Assembly: GCA_947462685.1 (NCBI GenBank)
Contig: CANHPL010000003.1
Coordinates: 62,001 to 126,000 of the forward strand
Direction of reading: 5' to 3'
Source of the DNA: Burkholderiaceae bacterium
GTDB taxonomy: Bacteria > Pseudomonadota > Gammaproteobacteria > Burkholderiales > Burkholderiaceae
DNA length: 64,000 nt
Program-made: the position numbers and the translations under genes
Shown here: in pieces, positions 9,005 to 17,515 of the stretch
Numbering within the stretch: position 1 is the stretch's first letter
Layout of the letters: each line of letters begins with the position of its first letter
The notes under the pieces: model-generated
Database searches by the model: none
What the model was told of the DNA's origin: nothing
What the model saw: only the letters and a program-made list of their open reading frames with translations

Positions 9005-9973
9005 TTAATTTAATTTGCCGATTTTTTTTACGGCATTTACCATGCGTTCGCCATCTTCTTTCGCAAATTTTCTGAACTCTGCCATGTCAAGATATTCATA
9101 AATCATACCTCTTTGTTGCATCGCAGCTTCCATTTCGCCAGAGTTAGCTACCTCACGCACAGCATCACGTAACGTCTTAATAATTGGCTCGGGTGTACCT
9201 TGTGGCACAAAAACTCCATTCCAAATATTAAATTCTGCATCAAAGCCAGACTCTCGGTAAGTAGGTACATTAGGCAATTGTTTAATTCTTCTTGGGCCCG
9301 AAACAGCAATTGCGCGCACTTTTCCTGATTGTATTTGTGGAATAGCTACCGACGGAATGGCGGTGGTAATTTCTACTTGACTACCAAGTAATGCCATCAT
9401 TGACGGGCCACCGCCGCCAAACGGCACTTGGGTCAATTTGATTCCTGCGGCGTGTTCAAACATCACCACGGATAAATGAATCGGCCCAAAATTACCCGAG
9501 GATGAATAATTAATCGTATTGGGTTTTTCTTTTGCTGCTTTAACTACATCAGACAAGTTTTTCCATGGTGAATTTGAGTTGACTAGCATCACCATCGGAT
9601 CATTTGAAATCATCGCAACTGGGACTAACTGATCTACTTCATAGAGTGAAGTTTTACCTTGTACTCGTTCGGCATCAGGAGAAACCATAATGGAAGATAG
9701 TCCGATCAAAATGTTGTACCCGTCAGGCTTTGACTTTGCTACGAACGAATTGCCAATCTGCCCACCAACCCCTGGCTTAAAAGTAACAACTATGGGTTGC
9801 TTCAATGGCTTTTGTATAAGTTCACTGAGAACTCTTGCATTAGCGTCAGATGAGCCTCCTGGGGGGTTAGGCACAATTAAATTAATTGGTCTATTAGGGT
9901 ACGGATCTTCAGCAAAAGAGGGGCTGATGATGAAACCGCTAAATAAAATTGCCAATAACTTGATTAATTTCAT
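9005..9973 (-). CDS. TctC/Bug-family receptor (Bug 3)
   Basis: 322 residues with a short signal peptide ending near 'IISPSFA', then 'NPPGGSSDANARVL', 'FKPGVGGQIG' and 'SKPDGYNILIG'. The loop that normally reads PYKG or PFKG is 'VPFGGGGPSM' here, so its lysine is missing. The start is well supported by AGGAG six bases before ATG 9973. TAA is separated from the CoA-transferase 1 ATG by one base. The lost lysine may mean a different ligand from the other Bug proteins in the run. Confidence 0.9.
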   Translation of the reverse strand: MKLIKLLAILFSGFIISPSFAEDPYPNRPINLIVPNPPGGSSDANARVLSELIQKPLKQPIVVTFKPGVGGQIGNSFVAKSKPDGYNILIGLSSIMVSPDAERVQGKTSLYEVDQLVPVAMISNDPMVMLVNSNSPWKNLSDVVKAAKEKPNTINYSSSGNFGPIHLSVVMFEHAAGIKLTQVPFGGGGPSMMALLGSQVEITTAIPSVAIPQIQSGKVRAIAVSGPRRIKQLPNVPTYRESGFDAEFNIWNGVFVPQGTPEPIIKTLRDAVREVANSGEMEAAMQQRGMIYEYLDMAEFRKFAKEDGERMVNAVKKIGKLN

Positions 9974-10031
9974 TGATATCTCCTAATTATTTTTGTATGT
10001 TACCAATTCTATAACTATTCTTTAGAACAGG

Positions 10032-10988
10032 CTAGTCACTGACCAATTTTCCAAATCGCTGCTCTAATAAATTCCATAATTTGGGGCCTAATTGCTGTTT
10101 CCACCCCCAATAAAAATCACCTTTTAAATAATCTCTAAATGTTTGGGTATCGGCTTGATTAAAAATCATTCCCTTAGAGATTAAATCTTCTTCCAATTGA
10201 GCATTAAGTGCGATCGTATATTGGCGTTGTTTGGCCACATATTGCGTGATATTAGTTTGAACAATTTCTTGAATATCCTTCGGCATACTTTGCCAAAAGG
10301 ACAGATTCCCAATTAAATTAAATCCGGACCACATGTGTGCTGTCTTAGAAACGTAAGTGGTTACCTCATAAAGCCTTAAAGAATCTAATATGGCTAAAGG
10401 GTTTTCTTGCGCAGTTACTTTCCCTGTTTTTAATGCGTCATATAACTCGAGGACAAATAATGGCACAGGGTTGGCCCCAAGCGCCTGAAAAGTATCTTCA
10501 AATACTTTCCCTTCGGGAATTCGTATCGAGACTCCAGCGAGATCTGATGCTTTGTAAACGGGCTTATCTGAACACACGATGTGTCGAAAGCCATTTTCCA
10601 TCAACCCATGCGGAAACAAGTAAATACCATGTGGCATTAATTCACGCTGTAAATATTCGCCAATTTCACCATCCATTGCACCATATACGTCATCATTGGT
10701 ACTAAAGATAAATGGCAAACTTTGTATATTCATTACTGGGGCAATAGGCCCCAAAATACTTCCCATTAATGCGTAAAATTGAATCTTACCGTCGATTAGA
10801 TCTTGTACGATCTCAAGATGCGAATGCTTCGAACCTCCATTGTTAGCACTTACCTCAATTTGTACTAAGCCATCCGTTTGATGTGCAACAGATTTCCACA
10901 AATCGACTAAAAAAGGATGGACATGACTCTTTTCTGGTTGGTAATGATATTGAAACCCTTTCCAACGCGCTTGAGATGATGTGAACAT
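10032..10988 (-). CDS. DctP-type TRAP receptor homolog without signal peptide
   Basis: The sequence matches DctP/TRAP solute receptors: 'FQYHYQPEKSHVHPF' at the first strand, 'LPFIFSTNDDVYGAM', the conserved carboxylate-binding arginine in 'LAGVSIRIPEG', and 'VTAQENPLAIL'. Receptors of this family start with an export signal, but here the domain begins about ten residues after Met and there is no hydrophobic stretch. Two codons before the ATG lies an in-frame TAA, so no longer start exists. The ATG has no usable spacing to a ribosome site. No DctQ or DctM gene is nearby. It lies 27 bp after Bug 4 in the same direction. It could be a decayed receptor, a cytoplasmic binding protein, or a sequencing error at the 5' end. 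Confidence 0.75.
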   Translation of the reverse strand: MFTSSQARWKGFQYHYQPEKSHVHPFLVDLWKSVAHQTDGLVQIEVSANNGGSKHSHLEIVQDLIDGKIQFYALMGSILGPIAPVMNIQSLPFIFSTNDDVYGAMDGEIGEYLQRELMPHGIYLFPHGLMENGFRHIVCSDKPVYKASDLAGVSIRIPEGKVFEDTFQALGANPVPLFVLELYDALKTGKVTAQENPLAILDSLRLYEVTTYVSKTAHMWSGFNLIGNLSFWQSMPKDIQEIVQTNITQYVAKQRQYTIALNAQLEEDLISKGMIFNQADTQTFRDYLKGDFYWGWKQQLGPKLWNLLEQRFGKLVSD

Positions 10989-11015
10989 CCTTTAGTTCAA
11001 TCTTTCATGAAGCAA

Positions 11016-11987
11016 CTATTTTGTTTCTGGTTCAATTTTTGCTTCTGTCACAATACGGTTGAATTTTCTCATTTCGGATTGGAAATAGTTTTGGAAGTCT
11101 TCCGGAGTTCCGCCTTTAGGATAAATTCCTTTGGCTTCTAATTTTGCTCTATTCTCCGGATCGGTAATCGCTGCTTGGAAGGCTTTATTTAGACGCTCAG
11201 CAATAGGTTTTGGTGTATTGGGTGGAAGAAAAATACCGAACCATGTGTCAATTTTAATTCCGGGATACCCCATTTCACCAACTGTAGGAATATCTGGTGC
11301 ATCAGGTAAACGATTAGGCGCGGCAACCGCTAAAGGATGTAAACGGCCTGCTTTAATTTGTGGCATCGCAAGAGACGTCGTTTGGAACGTCACTTGGGTT
11401 TGTCCAGCAATCGCCGCTGTCACAGCCTCCGGAGATGTTTTATATGGAATATGAGATAAATTAATTTTCGCTTCAATATTTAATAATTCGGTTGCTAAGT
11501 GGCCCATGCCGCCAACACCCCAGGAGGAATAATTAACGGTGCCTGGCGGCTTCGTTTTCACCATTTCAACAAACTCTTTTAAATTTTTAGCTTTGACATC
11601 AGAATTTGCTAACAAAATTAAATAAACATTACCTAAGTAAATAACTGGTACAAATTTTCTAGGGTCATAATTAGTTTTACGCAAAAATGGATTTGCTGCA
11701 ACTGATGCTGAAGAAAAAATGATTGTGTAACCGTCAGGCTTTGCATTGAAGCCCATCTCTTCACCTAACACTCCATTGGCGCCAGACTTGTTTTCAACAA
11801 TCATTGGCTGACCAAGGTAGTTCGACATGAAAGGCTGTATGGTTCTTGCAAAGACATCTGACGTTCCACCTGGCCCCATTGGCACAATCCATGTAATTGG
11901 TCGATTTGGGTAACTTGCATCCTGAGCATTTGCCATAAAGGAATTGGCGGCAAATGCGATTGTGATCAGTTGTAAAAATCGTCTCAT
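11016..11987 (-). CDS. TctC/Bug-family receptor (Bug 4)
   Basis: 323 residues: signal peptide to about 'ANSFMANAQ', then 'PMGPGGTSDVFART', 'ENKSGANGVLGEEM', 'KPDGYTIIFS' and 'IPYKTSPEAV'. The second signature has Ser for Pro and Asn for Gly (KSGANG rather than KPGAGG). GGAG lies nine bases before ATG 11987. It follows the two Gfo/Idh/MocA dehydrogenases by 47 bp and precedes the DctP-like gene. This context would fit uptake of a sugar acid or polyol derivative, but that is inference. Confidence 0.9.
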   Translation of the reverse strand: MRRFLQLITIAFAANSFMANAQDASYPNRPITWIVPMGPGGTSDVFARTIQPFMSNYLGQPMIVENKSGANGVLGEEMGFNAKPDGYTIIFSSASVAANPFLRKTNYDPRKFVPVIYLGNVYLILLANSDVKAKNLKEFVEMVKTKPPGTVNYSSWGVGGMGHLATELLNIEAKINLSHIPYKTSPEAVTAAIAGQTQVTFQTTSLAMPQIKAGRLHPLAVAAPNRLPDAPDIPTVGEMGYPGIKIDTWFGIFLPPNTPKPIAERLNKAFQAAITDPENRAKLEAKGIYPKGGTPEDFQNYFQSEMRKFNRIVTEAKIEPETK

Positions 11988-12034
11988 GTATTATTCTCCG
12001 GTGTTATTAATTACTGTCTAGTTAGATGAATGAT

Positions 12035-13150
12035 TTAGGAATAAATATCGTCTTTTGCATCGATCGGCAATGCTACTGGACGTTTTAACCTAGCAGATAA
12101 ATCAAAGGCTTTAGTCATCATTAAATTCTTATGCGCATCGGCTACTGTTGCAGCAGGGGTTGGTAGTCCTAACGAGACACGATTTAACCAAGAGTCAGTC
12201 TCTTCACGCATCGGCCCACGAAGTTCCCCTAAAGCCATATCTCCCGGGGGGTAACTACCCATAAAATCGACCCGTCGTGTCGCATCCGGCGCGTATCCTT
12301 CTCCCTGAAATTTAGATGTTGCCAAAACAATATCGCGGTGCGTATCGTCAATAGTGAGTACTCCCTCAGTTCCAACAATACCTACATCTAAACTATAAAC
12401 AGCCCCAGGCCAAACTACCGGCAATGCCCACGAAATTGTTGCTTGGTAAATCGTCCCATCGGAAAAAGTAACCACACCACTGGTCGCATCAATACCTTTG
12501 TACTCAGGACCTAAGGCCTTGTCAATGGCGCGCGCATAGACCTCTACAGGCGTCTTACCCTGCATCATCCACATCACGATATCCAGGGCATGTGTACCTG
12601 AGATAACCATCGGTGAAATACGCTCAGGATGGGTTGTGCGCTTGTAATTATCGATTGCAACTAAACGATTCATGAACGCACGCGAGGTGACCAGCGTGAT
12701 GTCACCTAATTGCCCTGCAGAAACTTTTTCTTTGGCAGCTAACCAACGTCTTCTAAACCTTTGGGTATAACCAACGACAGCATCAATCCCAGCTGACTCT
12801 ATCGCAGCAAGCACTTTTGCTGAATCAGCTAATTCTGTTGCCAATGGTTTTTCAATCAACATGGGAAGGCCATGTTCAACTGCTTTCATGATTGGGTCTA
12901 CGTGTAAATGCTCATCAGTCGAAATGATGGCGGCATTTACCTCAGGACGGCTGAGTAATTCTTCATAACTATCCGTGACAAAGTCTGCCTTTAATTTTTC
13001 TGCAACGAACTTAGCGCGCTCAGGATTTTTTTCGGCAATCCCAATCCATCCAACTTGCGGATGACGGGCGGCTACCTCACCCCGAAATAGTCCTACTCTA
13101 CCGGCACCAACAATTGCTAACCCAAGATTTTTTGCTTGACGATCCCGCAT
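12035..13150 (-). CDS. Gfo/Idh/MocA-family NAD(P)-dependent dehydrogenase 1
   Basis: 371 residues: an N-terminal Rossmann fold 'LAIVGAGRVGLFRGEVAARHP', the catalytic-lysine motif 'LIEKPLATEL' near residue 98, and the C-terminal 'SGTHALDIVMWMM' histidine/aspartate motif. The family oxidises sugars, inositols and related polyols. It is preceded by a homologous gene with only three bases between stop and start, so the two are co-translated and may form a heteromer or act in sequence. Start codon ATG 13150 has GGAT upstream. The substrate is not deducible; the neighbouring Bug and DctP-like receptors suggest an acidic sugar derivative. Confidence 0.85.
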   Translation of the reverse strand: MRDRQAKNLGLAIVGAGRVGLFRGEVAARHPQVGWIGIAEKNPERAKFVAEKLKADFVTDSYEELLSRPEVNAAIISTDEHLHVDPIMKAVEHGLPMLIEKPLATELADSAKVLAAIESAGIDAVVGYTQRFRRRWLAAKEKVSAGQLGDITLVTSRAFMNRLVAIDNYKRTTHPERISPMVISGTHALDIVMWMMQGKTPVEVYARAIDKALGPEYKGIDATSGVVTFSDGTIYQATISWALPVVWPGAVYSLDVGIVGTEGVLTIDDTHRDIVLATSKFQGEGYAPDATRRVDFMGSYPPGDMALGELRGPMREETDSWLNRVSLGLPTPAATVADAHKNLMMTKAFDLSARLKRPVALPIDAKDDIYS

Positions 13151-13153
13151 GTT

Positions 13154-14218
13154 TTATCCATTCACCGCACGAAGTTTTTCTTGAGAAATGGGTAAATACA
13201 CCGGTTCACCAGTTTCTGCAGAAATATCCGCCGCCATATACACTTCCATCACTTGACGAGCTTGCTCACCTGTAACTAACACTTCGCGATCAAGCGCAAC
13301 TGCTTCGAGAAAGTGAACCGTTTCATGTGCCATAGGGCCTGCGTAAACATGGTCTACTTGTTCACCAGGCATCGTCGACATTGGCAGTTGCATACCATTT
13401 TTCATGGTATTTAAAACAACATCTTTATGACTATCATCAACTAAGAGTGCGCCTTCACTGCCGATGAACTCAATCCATGTGGATGAGAAATTGGGATATC
13501 CTGGAGGCAAACTCCAACCGCCACCAACTACAAATGACAAACCATTGTCCATCGTAACCATGATCCACTGTGTATCTGGAATGTCTCCGCCGGTAGATTC
13601 ACGCATAGCGCCATAGTTCACTTGTGAATAAACTTTTACTGGTTTTGCTGGCTCTAAACACCAAAATACAAAATCTAAATCATGCGTAGACTCCATAGCG
13701 GCCGGGGATAACTTTACACGTCCACTGATTTTCTTACCAAGGCTACGAGTAATATGGCGGCTTACTAAAATACTTACTGGACGACCAATCGTGCCATCAT
13801 TAATTGATTTTTTAACATAAGCATATTTTGGATTAAAACGTTGTGAGTAACCGATGGTGAATTTAAGTTTTTTTTGCTTTGCAATGGCAATCAGCTCATC
13901 AGCTTCTTCTAAGGCAATCGCAATCGGTTTTTCTAGGAACACATGTTTACCAGCTAACAAAGCATCTTTAGCAATCGGGAAATGCGTTGTTTCTGGAGTT
14001 GCTGAAATCATTACCGCATCAATTTCAGCTATTTTGAGTAACTCTCGATAATCTGTCGTCGCAACAACAGGTTGGACTTTATCAGCCATCTCTTTGAGCC
14101 GAATCTCGTTCGTTTCAGCTATATAGAGATTTTTGACTAATGGATTTCTGTGGGCTGTTTCAGCACGAATACCGCCACACCAACCGGTTCCAATAACGGC
14201 AACATTAATTTGTTTCAC
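13154..14218 (-). CDS. Gfo/Idh/MocA-family NAD(P)-dependent dehydrogenase 2
   Basis: 354 residues with 'VAVIGTGWCGGIRAETAHRNP' at the N-terminus, 'VFLEKPIAIALEEAD' with the catalytic lysine, and 'MESTHDLDFVFWCL' in the C-terminal domain. It starts with GTG at 14218, preceded by GGAGACTTGC, which gives good spacing. It is paralogous to the downstream dehydrogenase but clearly divergent. Together the pair could catalyse oxidation and a later reduction of one substrate, as in some myo-inositol or levoglucosan routes; this is inference only. Confidence 0.85.
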   Translation of the reverse strand: MKQINVAVIGTGWCGGIRAETAHRNPLVKNLYIAETNEIRLKEMADKVQPVVATTDYRELLKIAEIDAVMISATPETTHFPIAKDALLAGKHVFLEKPIAIALEEADELIAIAKQKKLKFTIGYSQRFNPKYAYVKKSINDGTIGRPVSILVSRHITRSLGKKISGRVKLSPAAMESTHDLDFVFWCLEPAKPVKVYSQVNYGAMRESTGGDIPDTQWIMVTMDNGLSFVVGGGWSLPPGYPNFSSTWIEFIGSEGALLVDDSHKDVVLNTMKNGMQLPMSTMPGEQVDHVYAGPMAHETVHFLEAVALDREVLVTGEQARQVMEVYMAADISAETGEPVYLPISQEKLRAVNG

Positions 14219-14274
14219 GCAAGTCTCCTTTAATACGATTTTTTTATTTATACATAAAGTATATTACAAGCCCA

Positions 14275-14303
14275 ATGGATTTGGGGCATTAACCCAAAAC
14301 CAT
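14275..14303 (-). repeat. Imperfect inverted repeat after the lipoprotein receptor gene
   Basis: ATGGATTTGGG and CCCAAAACCAT can pair as an 11-bp stem with one mismatch and a 7-nt loop. It begins at the stop codon of the upstream minus-strand gene. No T-run follows, so it is a weak terminator or attenuator candidate at best. Confidence 0.3.
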
Positions 14304-15085
14304 TACTTAGTTAATGGAATCCCTCTAAGTCCTGAATTTTTGACCATTTCATTGAACTGGCCTTGCTGCACTGCCCCATCAATCCAGTCATTGATTTTAG
14401 GTATCGCAGCAGCACGCTCCTTCGGTAACCCAATCGACATGGACTCATATCCAATCACATCTGGCAAAACACGTGTCCCAGGAACCGAATCAGACATTTC
14501 ATACAAGATGGCCTTATTGCTGGAAAAGGCATCTATGCGACCCGCTTTTAACATGGCAATTGCACTGGTCATGGAGGTGGTTGTAACAATCTGAGCATAC
14601 TTAATGACTTTAGCAAGCTCTTTTTGAGAGCTACTACCCTCACTAACACCAATTTTTCTGCTAGGGACGTCAATATCAGCCATATTTTGAATACCTCGTT
14701 GTGAGCCGACCAAATAACCTTTTTCTATTTTTAGAATTGGCTTAGAAAAAGCAAAATCGTCGGCACGCTCTGGAGACACATTAGTAAAAATCATATCTAC
14801 TCGCCCTTGCTTAGCTGCCGCTAAGACATCTGCATTTTTTTCAAAAATGATGGGGGAATAGGCATAGTCAAAATTATCGGCAAATAATCTACCAAGTTCA
14901 TAACCTACGCCCTTGGAGTCCTCAAAAGTTTTGCCGGGCAATATTGAGGTTGGGGAACCTTTATACAGACCCATCCGTAACTTTCCATTGGTACCTACAG
15001 GCGGAATGGGTTGGGAAGCACAGCCATATAAAATAGTTGCAAGAACTATTAAACTCAGACGCCGAGAATATTTAAATAAGTTCAT
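14303..15085 (-). CDS. Lipoprotein, amino-acid-type (SBP_bac_3) solute receptor
   Basis: The N-terminus is a lipoprotein signal with lipobox 'ILYGC' about 20 residues in, so it should be anchored in the membrane facing the periplasm. The body fits bacterial extracellular solute-binding family 3: 'GRVDMIFTNVSPERADDFAFSKP' is the typical T-x-x-R / FS-x-P ligand region, and 'KIGVSEGSSSQKELAK' matches the hinge after lobe 2. No ABC permease or ATPase gene is next to it. The track starts at TTG 15097, but ATG 15085 opens directly on the basic part of the signal; neither has ideal ribosome-site spacing. Ligand unknown: an amino acid or other small polar acid is likely. Confidence 0.8.
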   Translation of the reverse strand: MNLFKYSRRLSLIVLATILYGCASQPIPPVGTNGKLRMGLYKGSPTSILPGKTFEDSKGVGYELGRLFADNFDYAYSPIIFEKNADVLAAAKQGRVDMIFTNVSPERADDFAFSKPILKIEKGYLVGSQRGIQNMADIDVPSRKIGVSEGSSSQKELAKVIKYAQIVTTTSMTSAIAMLKAGRIDAFSSNKAILYEMSDSVPGTRVLPDVIGYESMSIGLPKERAAAIPKINDWIDGAVQQGQFNEMVKNSGLRGIPLTK

Positions 15086-15111
15086 TCTGTTTCGCAACCT
15101 TATTGGAATGT

Positions 15112-15249
15112 TTAGTTAATTACTGGATTATGACACTCTTCATAAATGCCCTCTGTTAAAAACACAAACTCTGAATCACAAAAAAGCCCTGTAATCTCGT
15201 CAAAAATAATCACACCGTCAGTTGCTTCTACCGAACGCTCATTTTTTAT
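15112..15249 (-). other. Unannotated open frame of ~45 codons between two genes (possible gene remnant)
   Basis: Between Bug 5 and the lipoprotein receptor the minus strand has an open frame whose product reads like protein ('VEATDGVIIFDEITGLFC', '...EECHNPVIN', then TAA). It has no in-frame ATG; a GTG lies inside. An ATG in another frame (15242) hits a stop after four codons, so a frameshifted remnant is possible. I cannot assign it to a family. Confidence 0.2.
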
Positions 15250-15257
15250 TTATGAGA

Positions 15258-16250
15258 TTACTCTAACTTAATATTGGCTGCTTTTATAAGTCTGTCGTAT
15301 TTCGTAGCTTCTTGTTGAATAAATTCATTGAACTCCTGCATTGAATTTGCAGGTACAGCGATACTGTCTGCCTCTAATTGAGTTTTAATTTCTGGCATCG
15401 CTAACATATTATTAATTTCCATATTTAATTTCTCAAGCACAGGTTTTGGAGTTCCTTTAGGGGCGAATAATCCTCCCCAAACTGTAAAGCTAAAACCTGG
15501 TAGTACGGATTCTGAAACTGTTTCTACGTTTGGTAGAACACTAATTCTTTTTGGTGTTGTCACACCAATCACTTTTAATTTTCCTGACTTGATCAACGGC
15601 ATGGCTGATGAAGTACTTGAGAAGAATAAATTTAATCTTCCACCCAGTAAGTCTGGCAATAAATTACTCATTCCTTTATAAGGGACATGCACCATCGAAA
15701 TATTTGTGCCAATCTCTAAAGCGGCTCCAGCTAAATGCCCCGGCGTTCCTTGTCCTAATGATCCAAATACCATCTCACCGGGTGATTTCTTGGCCATTTG
15801 TATAAATTCACCTAAGGTATTAAATTTTGAATCAATCGGCGCAACAATAGCTAATGGTGCATTCCCCATTAAAACAACAGGAATCAATTCTTTCATTGGG
15901 TCATATCCCAACTCTTTCATTAACAAACGATTGACAACCAACTCTCCTGTTTGTCCAACTAATAAGGTATACCCATCTGGCTTTGCGTTTACAACAAAAC
16001 GCCCGCCAATAGAGCCATTTCCTCCGGGTTTATTTTCTACAACGATCGGCTGTTTAAAGTTGGAATATAGTTTTTCGCTTGACAATCTCGCCAAACGATC
16101 CCCCATGCCTCCAGGGCCATACGGAACAATAATATTGATTTGTTTTTGTGGATAGTTTATTTCTACTGCCATCAATAATGAAGGGGTCAACATGAGGGCA
16201 ATAAAGCTAAAAACAAATTGGATATATATCTGAACTTTAACTCTATGCAT
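15258..16250 (-). CDS. TctC/Bug-family receptor (Bug 5)
   Basis: 330 residues with a long signal peptide (to about 'PSLLMAVE'), then 'PYGPGGMGDRLARL', 'ENKPGGNGSIGGRF', 'AKPDGYTLLVG' and 'VPYKGMSNLL'. GGGAGACAAT directly precedes the ATG, the same leader as Bug 11. It is divergent from the CoA-transferase/CitE operon at 16339, with an 88-bp gap holding both promoters, so it is the likely receptor for the acid that operon degrades. Confidence 0.9.
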   Translation of the reverse strand: MHRVKVQIYIQFVFSFIALMLTPSLLMAVEINYPQKQINIIVPYGPGGMGDRLARLSSEKLYSNFKQPIVVENKPGGNGSIGGRFVVNAKPDGYTLLVGQTGELVVNRLLMKELGYDPMKELIPVVLMGNAPLAIVAPIDSKFNTLGEFIQMAKKSPGEMVFGSLGQGTPGHLAGAALEIGTNISMVHVPYKGMSNLLPDLLGGRLNLFFSSTSSAMPLIKSGKLKVIGVTTPKRISVLPNVETVSESVLPGFSFTVWGGLFAPKGTPKPVLEKLNMEINNMLAMPEIKTQLEADSIAVPANSMQEFNEFIQQEATKYDRLIKAANIKLE

Positions 16251-16338
16251 ATTGTCTCCCGAAAGAATAAGTGTTATTTAATTCATTACTGTAAAGTTAT
16301 CATGTATTCTAAGATAACACATTCTCATACTATATTTA

Positions 16339-17502
16339 ATGAATAATCTACCATTGTCAAATCTTGTCATTTTAGAACTTGGCAGCTCTTTATCGGGTTC
16401 TTATGCCGGTCAATTAATGGCAAAATTTGGAGCAAAGGTTTTTATAAATGAACCTTTGCCCTCAGGAAATCCGTTACGATTTTTAGTTCCATCTGATTAC
16501 CAAATCAAGTGGTGGAATACGATCAGTAAGAATAAATTCTCGATTGCAATCGATCCTTCTTCTTTACAAAGTACCTTATCAGTCAGTGATATTCTAAGTC
16601 ATGTCGATGTCATCATTACTGACATAGGCCCTTCTCAATGGGAAATCAATCCTTGGTTAAAACATTATCCGTCATGTGTGAAGAAACCTTTAGTGATTGA
16701 TATTTATCCATCAGGCACAGATATGTCTCATCTTTGGCAAGGGTCTTCATTAGCAGAATTTACTGCCGCCAATTCCGGTATGATGCACTTAACTGGCTGG
16801 GAGGATGGTCCTCCTGTTGGAGTAGAGGCTCCGATTGCTGAATATCTTGCGGGAATGATGGCTGCTTCGGGCGCACTGGCAGAATTAGGATTTTCTAGAA
16901 AATCCCTTACTTCTCCTAGACCTATTTCTATGGCAATGCATGAAGCTGTTCTCCGAATGATTGAATGGCAATTGCCTATTGCCTCGTTAGAAGGTCAGCC
17001 TGTTTTACGCAATGGGAATAATTTTCCGATGAATGCCGGTATTTCTAATATGCCACTAACAAAAGATGGTAAATACATCGCCGTTTCAGCCGCCAGTCAA
17101 GAAGTCGCCATGCGTCTTTTACATTTAATCGGAGGTCCTGAACTTGCAAATCACCCAGACTATGCAACACCCAAAGCTCGCGCAGATAACATGAAAGATC
17201 TTTATCTCAAACTGAATACTTGGGTATCTTCCAAAACTTTGGAGGAAGTCTTACGCATCGCTCAAGAAGCAGATATTGTCGTCGGTCCTATTTATAACGC
17301 ACTAGATATTCTTCATGAGCCAATGGTGATAGAACGAAATAATTTGGCTTCTATGAACTTAAGTGGTCATGAAGATACTTTTCAAACGGTTCGTATTCCT
17401 AAGGTGTCTGGTATTCGTCAAGTTGATGTTTGTAATGCCCCTGATTTAGGTGCTCACACTTTAGATTTTCTGCAACTAATTTCTCAAAAAACTCTTAACT
17501 AA
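16339..17502 (+). CDS. Family III CoA-transferase 2, catalytic Asp replaced by Glu
   Basis: 387 residues of the CaiB/BaiF fold, first gene of a three-gene operon. The N-terminal half is divergent: 'LVILELGSSLSGSYAGQLM' and 'INEPLPSGNPL' replace the usual I-K-(I/V)-E motif, and there is no clear SISG-G motif. At the catalytic site the sequence is 'PIAEYLAGMMAA', so Glu168 stands where other family members, including the four others here, have Asp. It may be a non-catalytic partner of CoA-transferase 3 two genes downstream, as in two-subunit enzymes of the family such as benzylsuccinate CoA-transferase. Alternatively Glu may serve as nucleophile. The ribosome site is weak. Confidence 0.8.
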   Translation: MNNLPLSNLVILELGSSLSGSYAGQLMAKFGAKVFINEPLPSGNPLRFLVPSDYQIKWWNTISKNKFSIAIDPSSLQSTLSVSDILSHVDVIITDIGPSQWEINPWLKHYPSCVKKPLVIDIYPSGTDMSHLWQGSSLAEFTAANSGMMHLTGWEDGPPVGVEAPIAEYLAGMMAASGALAELGFSRKSLTSPRPISMAMHEAVLRMIEWQLPIASLEGQPVLRNGNNFPMNAGISNMPLTKDGKYIAVSAASQEVAMRLLHLIGGPELANHPDYATPKARADNMKDLYLKLNTWVSSKTLEEVLRIAQEADIVVGPIYNALDILHEPMVIERNNLASMNLSGHEDTFQTVRIPKVSGIRQVDVCNAPDLGAHTLDFLQLISQKTLN

Positions 17503-17515
17503 CCAACTTAATTTT

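Noticed and set aside
15706-16155. 149-codon plus-strand ORF opposite Bug 5
   Set aside because: It lies wholly antisense to a well supported Bug gene; its proline/isoleucine-rich product is the mirror of the Bug codons. The same holds for the antisense ORFs at 14133-14594 and 43592-44032.
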